A stretch of 37,839 bases of DNA, from IMG/VR virus record IMGVR_UViG_3300046535_000183, positions 1 to 37,839 of that record. One strand, 5' to 3'. Positions within the stretch are counted from its first letter, which is position 1, and every line of letters starts with the position of its first letter. Positions 14,452-22,511 of the stretch are shown here, piece by piece. The translations under genes and the position numbers were made by a program. The notes under the pieces were generated by a model, which made no database searches, was not told the origin of the DNA, and saw only the letters and a program-made list of their open reading frames with translations. Origin of the DNA: a virus.

Positions 14452-15965
14452 TGGCAGCCCCAAAAGGCGATATCTACACGCGAATCGCGGATGTTGTGCC
14501 GCCTGATGGGCCAGTTTTGTCCCCAAAGAACCGGTTTTTAGACGGGTGGTGGCGCTGGCTATGGGTTTTCCGCAAGACTGCTGATGATAATTTTACGTCA
14601 GTTGCTGTAAATGATCTTGGCGCGCAGCAAGCGGGCCAGATTGAGGCGCTACAGGCCGAAATCACCGCGCTTCGTCTGCAATTCGGCAGTTTCCAGGCCG
14701 AGGCTGTGCAGGACTTGGCTGCGGTAACGGCGCAGCAGGCCCAGACACAGGAGATGGTCGGCGCGATCGAGCAGATCATCGCGCCGGACGGGCTGCAGGC
14801 TTCCGTTCAGCAGGCCATTGACCTGGCGTTGGCGAACGGGGCTTATGTCACACTGCCCCCCCCCCCGGCGCAAGATTCAGCTACGATCGCATCGGCTGGA
14901 GAGGAATTTGGCGCTCGTCTCACAGCACTTGAGGCGTATCTGCCTGAACTGATGCCGCGGTCAGAACCGCCGGCAGCCGATCTGTCGACGCAGCCATGGA
15001 TAGAGACTGGGCACCTCGCCGTTCGGGACAAAATGGAGCGTTTTGCGACTGTTACGGTGATGAACGACATCACCGGCGCTGGGGGGTTGTTGGCAAATTG
15101 GGGTGTGTTTACGGGGTCTGCACTAGGAGGAGGCCCGATCCTATGGGCCGCTACGGGTGCGGGTGACGCCAATGTCGGCATGACCATCCTGCCGAAGGGG
15201 ACCGGCGCTATTATGGCTGCCATCCCTGATGGCACGGCAGTTGGCGGTAACGCTCGCGGCGCTGGCGCTGTCGACTTGCAGATGAACCGTGCGTCGAATA
15301 CGTCGGTTGCATCTGGCGCCAACTCCACAACTTTTGGCAGTAATAACGGGGCTTCTGGCCAGGCATCCGTTGCCATGGGCCAGAACAGCGTTGCTTCGGG
15401 CCTAGCCGCATTTGCAATGGGCAACAGCTCGACGGCCGGAGGCCAATCTAGCGTGGCGCTCGGCGGGACGTGTACCGATCGTGGTGTATCCGGTTGCTTC
15501 GTCTTTGGCAGCAATCGATTCACGGTCAACGGCGACGCGCAAAAGCTTGAATGTATCCACATGTCCACGACGGCCGCCGCAGCGGCTGTGCGACTGACGA
15601 CAAACGGGAGCGCCGTCAGCGCTGTGGCTGGCTCGATCAACATCCTGATATTGCCGGCAAACTCGACCTACCTGATCCGCATCGATATGGCGGTACAGGA
15701 CAATACTGCCGGCACATCTTGGGTCTTCACGCTCGCCGCAGCATCAATCCACCGCGGTGCCACTGCGGCGTCTACGGTCACCGGAACAGGCAACCCAGTC
15801 TTCGTTGCTGGCCCCACGACGGGCGCGGCTGCCGTAATTGCAACGGTTCCGACCTTCACGGCCGATACGACTAATGGAGCAATCAACATCACCTTCACCC
15901 CTCCAGTTGGAAATACCAACACGCTGCACATCACCGGCACAACCTATGTTCAGCAGGTCGCTTGA
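14451..15965 (+). CDS. Tail fibre with YadA-like head repeats
   Basis: A 504-residue probable receptor-binding fibre. Residues 1-45 hold a Trp-rich anchor (DGWWRWLWVFRK), 60-130 is a coiled coil, then comes a four-proline hinge (136-139) encoded by an 11-C run. Residues about 280-340 contain S-V-A-S-G-A-N-S type repeats (for example QASVAMGQNSVASG) like the trimeric beta-roll of YadA heads. The C-terminal 120 residues form a beta-sandwich (SINILILPANSTYLIRID). It is probably a homotrimer attached to the gp10-like hub. A frame change at the C-run would leave only anchor and coiled coil. Confidence 0.82.
   Translation: MAAPKGDIYTRIADVVPPDGPVLSPKNRFLDGWWRWLWVFRKTADDNFTSVAVNDLGAQQAGQIEALQAEITALRLQFGSFQAEAVQDLAAVTAQQAQTQEMVGAIEQIIAPDGLQASVQQAIDLALANGAYVTLPPPPAQDSATIASAGEEFGARLTALEAYLPELMPRSEPPAADLSTQPWIETGHLAVRDKMERFATVTVMNDITGAGGLLANWGVFTGSALGGGPILWAATGAGDANVGMTILPKGTGAIMAAIPDGTAVGGNARGAGAVDLQMNRASNTSVASGANSTTFGSNNGASGQASVAMGQNSVASGLAAFAMGNSSTAGGQSSVALGGTCTDRGVSGCFVFGSNRFTVNGDAQKLECIHMSTTAAAAAVRLTTNGSAVSAVAGSINILILPANSTYLIRIDMAVQDNTAGTSWVFTLAAASIHRGATAASTVTGTGNPVFVAGPTTGAAAVIATVPTFTADTTNGAINITFTPPVGNTNTLHITGTTYVQQVA
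14856..14866 (+). repeat. 11-base poly-C tract in the fibre gene
   Basis: Eleven consecutive C bases, in frame as CTG-CCC-CCC-CCC-CCG, lie between the coiled-coil and adhesive parts of the fibre. Mononucleotide tracts of this length slip during replication and can switch a gene on and off. It could also be a sequencing length error, though the present length keeps the frame open. Confidence 0.85.
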
Positions 15966-15993
15966 TCTACGAGACCGAGCCTAGTGGGAAATA

Positions 15994-16022
15994 CTGACAC
16001 TTGCCACTGCGTCTGTTATGTT
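15994..16022 (+). promoter_or_regulatory. Putative promoter before the ejection-protein block
   Basis: CTGACA (five of six to TTGACA) and TATGTT are 17 bases apart in the 93-base gap after the fibre gene, the largest gap inside the structural region. It would start a transcript for the 16059-22481 genes. Confidence 0.5.
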
Positions 16023-16058
16023 AGACCCGTCCAAACTACCTGATTTGGAGATGCCGCC

Positions 16059-16391
16059 ATGGCCGTCCAGCCGACCGTCTTTTCACAATCAACGGCTGTA
16101 GCCGCGACCGACACGACTTATGTCGCTGCCGACCTGGCTAAGCGTATGATCGACAAGTGCACTATCTACAATTCAGACTCGGTCACGCGAACGGTCACGA
16201 TCAATCTTGTCGTGTCGGCAGGCTCGGCGGCCACGGCAAATATCGTGATGGTAAAGAACCTTCAGGCAGGCGAGACGTATACGTGCCCCGAGGTCGTCGG
16301 CCATTATCTGAATAGCGGCGACTTCCTCAGCGCCAAGGCCAGCACGGCAGCAGTCGTTAATCTCCGTGTCTCCGGCCGTCAGGTGTCGTAA
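16059..16391 (+). CDS. Small beta-rich hypothetical virion protein
   Basis: A 110-residue protein behind TTTGGAG. Its pattern of short strands, ending in the Val-rich LRVSGRQVS, suggests a small beta-sandwich such as a tail decoration or chaperone-like protein. The ribosome-site context GGAGATGCCGC is shared with the tailspike start at 22512. The stop overlaps the next start (TAATG). No family recognised. Confidence 0.6.
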   Translation: MAVQPTVFSQSTAVAATDTTYVAADLAKRMIDKCTIYNSDSVTRTVTINLVVSAGSAATANIVMVKNLQAGETYTCPEVVGHYLNSGDFLSAKASTAAVVNLRVSGRQVS

Positions 16392-17467
16392 TGGACCCGG
16401 CGAGCATCACTGCTCTTCTTTCCGGCGGCAGTTCGCTTCTCGGCGGCTTGACTAGCATGTTCGGGGGTGATGGGGGCGCGAGTGACGCCATCAATAAGGC
16501 ACTCGACCAGGCAAAGCAGCAGTACCAGCAGAGCGACCAGGCGACCACGACTGCCGCCAGGCGCAATCTCGCGCTGCAGGACCCGAACTATCAGCAGTCT
16601 TACCGCGCCAACCAGGCATATCTGGCGGCGCTGGGGCTGCCCTACATCACGAATGACCCTGTGCTGGCATCGATGCAGCACAATGCGGATAACTATATCG
16701 CAGTCGGGCCGGATGGTACGCAGTCAGTGGTCAACACCATTCCTGGGTATACCGGGGGGAACACGCCGCGGCCGATCAATGGTGCCCAGCAGGGCGGCGG
16801 TGCTCAGGGTGGCGGCATGTCGGTCAACCCGTTCGGCGTCGTGACGCAGCAGCAGGGCGGCACACAAGGCGGCGGGCAGGCTGGTGCAAACGGACTGAAC
16901 TTTGGCGCTCCGAAGGGCACGCCGATTGGCACCATCAATGGCGTGACCTACTACAAGCGCGATGAAGATAGCCTGATGCCCTACAATTGGGCGGCCGGTA
17001 CAGGCTTCCAGCAGACGCCTGGCTATCAGTTCCAGTTCGATCAAGGCATCAATGCGATAAATCGGCAAGGCGCGGCTACCGGTCGTCTCGACAGCGGCGC
17101 GCAGGCCAAGGAACTGACTCGTTACGGGCAGGGCGTCGCCAATCAGGAATATAATAATTGGTTGAATAGGGTTGCCGGGGTCGCGGGCCAGTCTCAGACG
17201 GCCACGTCCAATTTGGGCAGCGTCTACAACAACCAGGGTACGCAGAGCGCGGCGAACAGCGGCAACCTGGCCAATCTCGCACTGACTGGCGGCTCGACGG
17301 CCTACGACATGGCGCAGCGTAGTAAGAGCTCGTTCAACAATGGCCTATCCAGCATCGCCAAGGGATTGGGTTCTTTGATTCCAAGCAATAGTGGCAGCAA
17401 CAGTCTGAATAACATAATCGGGATGAGTCAAAATATTAGCCAATTTGGGCTTGGTCTAACGAGGTAA
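16391..17467 (+). CDS. Putative DNA transfer / ejection protein (P22 gp7-type position)
   Basis: A 358-residue protein with a hydrophobic, glycine-rich N-terminus (SGGSSLLGGLTSMFGG), a Gln-rich helix, a Gly/Gln-rich linker (130-170) and a conserved-looking segment at about 220-260 (INRQGAATGRLDSG, ELTRYGQGVANQEYNNW, LNRVAGVAGQSQT). That last segment is typical of phage DNA-transfer proteins. Such proteins are packed in the head and released ahead of the DNA. Two more large ejection-type genes follow, the three-protein set used by P22-like phages. Confidence 0.75.
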   Translation: MDPASITALLSGGSSLLGGLTSMFGGDGGASDAINKALDQAKQQYQQSDQATTTAARRNLALQDPNYQQSYRANQAYLAALGLPYITNDPVLASMQHNADNYIAVGPDGTQSVVNTIPGYTGGNTPRPINGAQQGGGAQGGGMSVNPFGVVTQQQGGTQGGGQAGANGLNFGAPKGTPIGTINGVTYYKRDEDSLMPYNWAAGTGFQQTPGYQFQFDQGINAINRQGAATGRLDSGAQAKELTRYGQGVANQEYNNWLNRVAGVAGQSQTATSNLGSVYNNQGTQSAANSGNLANLALTGGSTAYDMAQRSKSSFNNGLSSIAKGLGSLIPSNSGSNSLNNIIGMSQNISQFGLGLTR

Positions 17468-17474
17468 CAAAAAT

Positions 17475-19373
17475 ATGGCAAGCCTACTTTCTGGCATTCC
17501 ATACCCGCAGGCGCCTGACCTTGGCGGTTCATTCCTGCAGGGACAGCAGGACGTGCGGGCCAGTCAGCAGCAGTCGCTTGACCTGAAGCAGAATCAGCAG
17601 GCCAGCGCGGCGCGGACGGCTGAGATCATGGGCCGGTTTGCTGTTGATGCGGATACGCCTGAGAAATGGTCTGCTGCCATGCAAACCGCAGGCCAACTCG
17701 GCGTGCCTGATGCGGCTCAGTATGCTGGCAAGTTCAACATGCGCGATCAGATCATCAAGGCGACGCAGACGGTTTCCGATCAGTTGAACTCGCGCACTGC
17801 CGGCTCGTTCTTGTCGTCGTTGCCGCAGAAGGGGCAGATGGGCGGAGGCCCGGTTGGGGCGACGCTATCGCCGGGGTATCTGGCGTCGTTGAGCGGGCCG
17901 CAGCCGCAAGGCGCGGCGCCCCCAGTTGGTGGCGCCATTCCGTCGCGTCCTGATGCGCCGGTGGGCAATGTCGGCGGAGATACATTCGGCCGCATGATCG
18001 GGGCCGAAAGCAACGGCAATCAGTTTGCCGCCAATGGCCAGCCTTTGACCAGTTCGGCCGGGGCGGTTGGCGTTGCCCAGGTCATGCCTGGCACGGCACC
18101 GGAAGCCGCTCAACTCGCCGGAATGCCGTTTGATGAGAACCGATTCCGCACTGACCCAGCCTATAACAAGGCGCTTGGGCAAGCGTATTTCCAGAAGCAG
18201 TTGCAGGACTTCGGCGGTGACCCGGCGCTTGCTGCTGCTGCCTACAATGCAGGGCCGCAAACGGTGCAGGACTTCCTAGCTGGGAAGCGCATGTTGCCGG
18301 CGGAGACGATTGCTTATGTCCAGAAGGTCACGGGTCGTGATCTGAGTGGCGGCGCAGGCGGCCTAGGCGGACAGGTGCGCCCAGCTACACGTGACATCCA
18401 AGGCCCGAACAACAACGGTGTGCCGCTGTCGTCGCTTCAGATCCTGGCACAAAACCCGACCTACGCTGGCACGGCGATCCAGACTGGCATTGCGCAGAAT
18501 GTGCCGATCAAGGATCGGTACTCGGTCGTCGGCAATGCCGTGTTCGACAAGCTGACCGGCAACATCGTCAGCAGTGACCCGACGTTGATGCGCCCGACCG
18601 GCGACATGCAGGAGTATCAACAGAATGTGCGGCAGGGGTATTCTGGCTCGTTCATGGACTACCAGCTTGCCATGAAGCGCGCTGGCACGCCGTCGACCGA
18701 AACCACGTATGACCAGACGACGGGCAAGGCGAATGCCGAGACCAACCAGGCCATCCAACAGGGTGCGCAGAAGGCCCGAAACACGCTGGCGACCGTCAAT
18801 GCGATGAGCGCGGCACTTGCCGATCCGAGTGTAACACAGGGCTCATTCGGTAATGCGTCTCTGGCCGTCAAGCGGAACGCACAGGCTATGGGCTTTGATG
18901 TTGGCAATCTTGGGCCTGCCGAACTGGCGCAGTCGCTGGGCAATCAGCTCGCGTTGACGTTGCGTGACCCGTCTCAGGGTGGCGGCATGCCGGGTGCTAT
19001 GTCCGATGCTGACCGCGCCTTCCTGCAGGCCAGCGTTCCAGGCTTGTCGCAGACCCCGCAGGGCAACGCGACCCTGCTTGATTACATGCGCCGGGTTGCT
19101 CAGCGCACGGTGGATGTCGATACGCTGCGCCAGCAGTACATTCAGCAGCATGGCAGGCTGGATGAAGGTTTCAACACGGCGCTGTCGCAGTGGTCGTCGT
19201 CGCATCCGCTGTTCTCGCAGGACGAAATGCGGACGACGCCGCAACAGGGAGCCGTTGCCTCAGCCCGGGACCCCTCGAAACTTCCTGCAATCAGCAACAA
19301 CGACGAGTATAATTCCCTTCCGAGCGGGGCAGAATACATCGCCCCGGATGGCAGCCATCGGAGGAAGAAGTAA
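17475..19373 (+). CDS. Ejection protein with lytic transglycosylase domain
   Basis: A 632-residue protein. Residues 170-290 form an SLT-type lysozyme-like domain: catalytic glutamate E178 in MIGAESNGN, then GAVGVAQVMPGTA, and AAAAYNAGP followed by VQDFL. These are the E-S, G-x-x-Q-x-M-P and A-Y-N-x-G motifs of soluble lytic transglycosylases. The flanking parts are Gln/Ala-rich and helical. In podoviruses such a virion-borne enzyme opens peptidoglycan so that DNA can cross the periplasm. It ends overlapping the next start (TAATG). Confidence 0.88.
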   Translation: MASLLSGIPYPQAPDLGGSFLQGQQDVRASQQQSLDLKQNQQASAARTAEIMGRFAVDADTPEKWSAAMQTAGQLGVPDAAQYAGKFNMRDQIIKATQTVSDQLNSRTAGSFLSSLPQKGQMGGGPVGATLSPGYLASLSGPQPQGAAPPVGGAIPSRPDAPVGNVGGDTFGRMIGAESNGNQFAANGQPLTSSAGAVGVAQVMPGTAPEAAQLAGMPFDENRFRTDPAYNKALGQAYFQKQLQDFGGDPALAAAAYNAGPQTVQDFLAGKRMLPAETIAYVQKVTGRDLSGGAGGLGGQVRPATRDIQGPNNNGVPLSSLQILAQNPTYAGTAIQTGIAQNVPIKDRYSVVGNAVFDKLTGNIVSSDPTLMRPTGDMQEYQQNVRQGYSGSFMDYQLAMKRAGTPSTETTYDQTTGKANAETNQAIQQGAQKARNTLATVNAMSAALADPSVTQGSFGNASLAVKRNAQAMGFDVGNLGPAELAQSLGNQLALTLRDPSQGGGMPGAMSDADRAFLQASVPGLSQTPQGNATLLDYMRRVAQRTVDVDTLRQQYIQQHGRLDEGFNTALSQWSSSHPLFSQDEMRTTPQQGAVASARDPSKLPAISNNDEYNSLPSGAEYIAPDGSHRRKK

Positions 19374-22300
19374 TGGCCGGATGGCAAAGCGACCCTATCG
19401 TTGATAATGGCTCGGCCTCTGCCCCGGCTTGGGTTTCTGACCCTGTTGTGGGGCAGCCGGGCACAGCAACCACATCACAAGGCGCGACCGCTGGGTCTTT
19501 GCTGGATAACATCGCTGCGGGGACCAATAAAATGGTATCTGCGACTGCTGGCGCCCCGGTAGACATCGCCACATTCGGCATCAATAAGGGGATCGACGCA
19601 GCAAATTGGATTTCTCGGCAGTTTGGCGGCGAAGATCTGGCCAGCCCGATCGTTGATCCTTTCGGTGGCAGCCAGAGCATTCGCAATGCGCAGGGCGCGC
19701 TCTATGGCGGCAGTCCTGACCAAGTCGTGCCGCATAACGCACCTGAACGTATTGCGCAGGGTATCGGGTTTGGATTGGCCGGCGCCCTGCTACCTGGCGC
19801 AGGCGCTGCGGCGCTCCCGACAGGAGCTGCTAGGGTCATGACTTCGATTGTGGGGGGCCCTACGGTCGGCAACGCCCTGTTGGGCACCGTAGCGGGCGGC
19901 AGCGGTGCCGCGGCTGAGGAAGTCGTGTCAGACAAGTACAAGCCACTTGCCAATCTGGTTGGTGGCTTGGTCGGCGGCGGCTTGGTTGCCGGCGCCACAG
20001 CGCTCGGCGGCGCTGCTGTAAAGGCCGCCGGCGATTATCTGGCGCCGCTTACCGAAGCAGGTCAGCAGAACATTGCCGGGCGCACGCTTCTGGCCGCCGC
20101 ATCAGACCCGCAGGCCGTCCGGGCATCGCTGGCCAATGGCGCCGATGAGATTATCCCCGGATCGATCCCCACCACTGCGCAGCAGACCGGCGATATGGGT
20201 CTATTGAGCCTGGAACGGTCGACGCGGACGAATAACCCGGATCTGTTCCAGGCCCGTGCTGCAGAGCAGAATGCCGTGCGCACCGATGCGATGAAGGGCG
20301 TCGAGACTGCCGGCGACCCGACCGCAGTAACCAAGCTTGTCCGGTCGCAGCTTGACGACATCGAAGCGCAGACGAATGCGGCTGTGAACTCGGCCAGGTC
20401 GACCGCTGATAACGCCGGTGCCGAAATCGGTGGCAACCAGCCGCTTGAAGCCTACGGCTCCAATCTGCGCGACGCAGCAGTGACGGCTGAAACGGCTGCC
20501 AGGGAACAGGAACGCGCCTTGTGGGGCGCCGTTGATCCTGATGGCTCTCTCGCGCTGGATGTGACGCCGGTTCGCGTGACCGCGCGAGAAACAGTTGCCG
20601 ACATGACTCCTTCGGCTAAGCCGATGTCGGCAGCAGAGCAACAGATTTTTAGTGCAGCCAGCGATTACGCAGATGTCATTCCATTCCGCGAGTTGGTTAA
20701 GCTTCGCAGTAATCTCAGCGATTCGATGAAGCAGGAATTGCGCACCACGGGTCGCACGCAAACCTATGGCCGACTGAGCAAATTGCGCGGCGTGGTCGAA
20801 GCCGCTATAAATACTGCTGTAGAGCGGCAGGCGCAGACGGAAGCCAGCGCCGTAGCACGCGGCGAAATGGCGCCAGATGCTACCATGGCGTCAAGATTGC
20901 AGCAGCAGGCGCAGGAGTGGCAAAATCAGCGAGCCGCAGAAGCTAGAGCCGGGCAAAGTGCTGGAGAGAATTTTGGGGCCGATGCTGCCACCGGAACGGG
21001 CGGCATGTCTTCAGCATCTGGAGCGACTGGCGCGCGAGGCCGGGGATCTAGAGTCCCTCCGGGAAATTCGGGCGTACAAGCAGATCAGCCTATCGCCCCC
21101 AACTTCGATGAAGCCGCTGCGGCTCGTCTAGCGGCGGCCTCTGCTGCCACGAAGGAGCGCGCATCGACGTTCGGGGCTCAGACGCCAGCCGGCGCTGTCA
21201 CTCGCAACGCTGAGGGCCGGGATACCTATCGTCTGTCGGATTCCAGTGTGCCGGCCCGTGTGTTCCATCCTGGCCCCAAGGGGTTTGAGGATGTGAACCA
21301 GTTCCGTGCCGCTGTTGGCGATGAGAACGCGCTACCTGTGTTGTCCGACTATGCCGCAATGTCGCTGCGCCGTGCGGCGGCACGTGCCGATGGCTCGCTC
21401 GACCCGGCTAAGATTGCTATTTGGCAGCGGCAGCATTCGGAAGCTATGCGGGCATTCCCAGAACTGCAGGCGAAGTTCGCTACGGCCGCCGATGCCGAGC
21501 GTGCGGTTATGGACGCCATGGCAACCCGCAAGGCGGCTCTTGACCTGTTCAACCGGCAGACGGCGGCAAAACTGCTGAACCTGCAGACGCCCGAGGATGT
21601 GACCCGTACGGTTGGCGGTATGTTCGGTACGCAGAATTCTGCCACCCAGTTCCGTGAACTGGCACAGGCGGTGAAAAGCTCGCCCGAAGGTAGAGCCGGC
21701 ATCCGCCGATCGATTGTCGACTACATGAACAATCGGTTCATCGGCAACACCGAAGCCGGGACGACGGGACTTGGCCAGATAAAATCGGATCAGTTCCAGA
21801 CCTTTGTCCGCCAGAATAAGGCTGCGCTACAGTCGTTCTTTACAGATAGCGAGTTGGATCTGATGCAGGCGATTGCGACCGATCTGCAGCGCGCCAATCG
21901 GTCAATGACAGCAATCAAACTTCCGGGGCAGTCGAACACGGCACAGGACACCGCCGCGCTACGCCGCAATGATCTGCAGAGCACGGTTCTCCAACGCATT
22001 GTCACTGGCGGGGCTGGCGCGGCGGCAGGCGCGGCAGTCTCAGGCGGGGTGGGCGGAGTACTTGGCGCGCTGGGGACGACTGCCATAGGAGCAATGCGAG
22101 ACGCTGGGCTGCGCAAGGTCGATGATCTGGTCACGCAGGCGATGCTTGACCCCGTGTTGGCCAGGGCGCTTCTGCGCCGGGTCAGCGCCAATGATGTTGG
22201 TGAATCGCCATTCGCAACGCTTGCTCGCCGCTTGCGTATGACTTCTGTCGTCGGCGGCCAGAGTAGTGAGAATCAACGGCGCCGGTCTGGTGCGAAATAA
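19373..22300 (+). CDS. Large internal virion / DNA ejection protein
   Basis: A 975-residue protein with an ejection-protein layout. The hydrophilic N-terminus is followed by glycine-zipper-like hydrophobic stretches at about 130-150, 158-180 and 192-220, a long charged helical middle (230-520), and a Gln/Glu/Arg-rich region. A second hydrophobic Gly/Ala stretch lies at 876-911, before a basic tail. No enzyme motif was recognised. The membrane-seeking segments suit a trans-envelope conduit like P22 gp16 or T7 gp16. It is third in the ejection gene set and coupled to the transglycosylase gene. Confidence 0.72.
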   Translation: MAGWQSDPIVDNGSASAPAWVSDPVVGQPGTATTSQGATAGSLLDNIAAGTNKMVSATAGAPVDIATFGINKGIDAANWISRQFGGEDLASPIVDPFGGSQSIRNAQGALYGGSPDQVVPHNAPERIAQGIGFGLAGALLPGAGAAALPTGAARVMTSIVGGPTVGNALLGTVAGGSGAAAEEVVSDKYKPLANLVGGLVGGGLVAGATALGGAAVKAAGDYLAPLTEAGQQNIAGRTLLAAASDPQAVRASLANGADEIIPGSIPTTAQQTGDMGLLSLERSTRTNNPDLFQARAAEQNAVRTDAMKGVETAGDPTAVTKLVRSQLDDIEAQTNAAVNSARSTADNAGAEIGGNQPLEAYGSNLRDAAVTAETAAREQERALWGAVDPDGSLALDVTPVRVTARETVADMTPSAKPMSAAEQQIFSAASDYADVIPFRELVKLRSNLSDSMKQELRTTGRTQTYGRLSKLRGVVEAAINTAVERQAQTEASAVARGEMAPDATMASRLQQQAQEWQNQRAAEARAGQSAGENFGADAATGTGGMSSASGATGARGRGSRVPPGNSGVQADQPIAPNFDEAAAARLAAASAATKERASTFGAQTPAGAVTRNAEGRDTYRLSDSSVPARVFHPGPKGFEDVNQFRAAVGDENALPVLSDYAAMSLRRAAARADGSLDPAKIAIWQRQHSEAMRAFPELQAKFATAADAERAVMDAMATRKAALDLFNRQTAAKLLNLQTPEDVTRTVGGMFGTQNSATQFRELAQAVKSSPEGRAGIRRSIVDYMNNRFIGNTEAGTTGLGQIKSDQFQTFVRQNKAALQSFFTDSELDLMQAIATDLQRANRSMTAIKLPGQSNTAQDTAALRRNDLQSTVLQRIVTGGAGAAAGAAVSGGVGGVLGALGTTAIGAMRDAGLRKVDDLVTQAMLDPVLARALLRRVSANDVGESPFATLARRLRMTSVVGGQSSENQRRRSGAK

Positions 22301-22313
22301 GAGGTGCAATGGA

Positions 22314-22481
22314 ATGGCCGCACAACTCACTCCCGAAGAAGATTGCCGTTACAGAGAACGCGCACTTGAGTGGGCACTCAAGATCTTCGCCGGCACACCG
22401 CCTGATGCCGCTGCCCTGATCCAGGGTGCGCAGGCGATCTATGAGTTTTTAGTCGTCCCGCAAAGCGATCCTGCGGCATAA
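22314..22481 (+). CDS. Small hypothetical protein before tailspike
   Basis: I choose ATG 22314 (AAGAGG eight bases upstream) over ATG 22309, because only this frame gives a natural protein: 55 residues, acidic N-terminus (AAQLTPEEDCRYRERALEWALKI), one helical domain, acidic end. It may be a chaperone or anti-holin-like small factor, but no family is recognised. Confidence 0.65.
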   Translation: MAAQLTPEEDCRYRERALEWALKIFAGTPPDAAALIQGAQAIYEFLVVPQSDPAA

Positions 22482-22511
22482 TAAACAAGACTGCTTTCTG
22501 GAGATGCCGCG

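Noticed and set aside
14856-14866. Poly-C tract as evidence of a broken fibre gene
   Set aside because: The tract length keeps the frame open to a normal C-terminal domain, so I call the gene intact.
14843-15643. 266-residue antisense frame over the fibre
   Set aside because: Ala/Pro/Ser-rich shadow of the YadA-like repeats.
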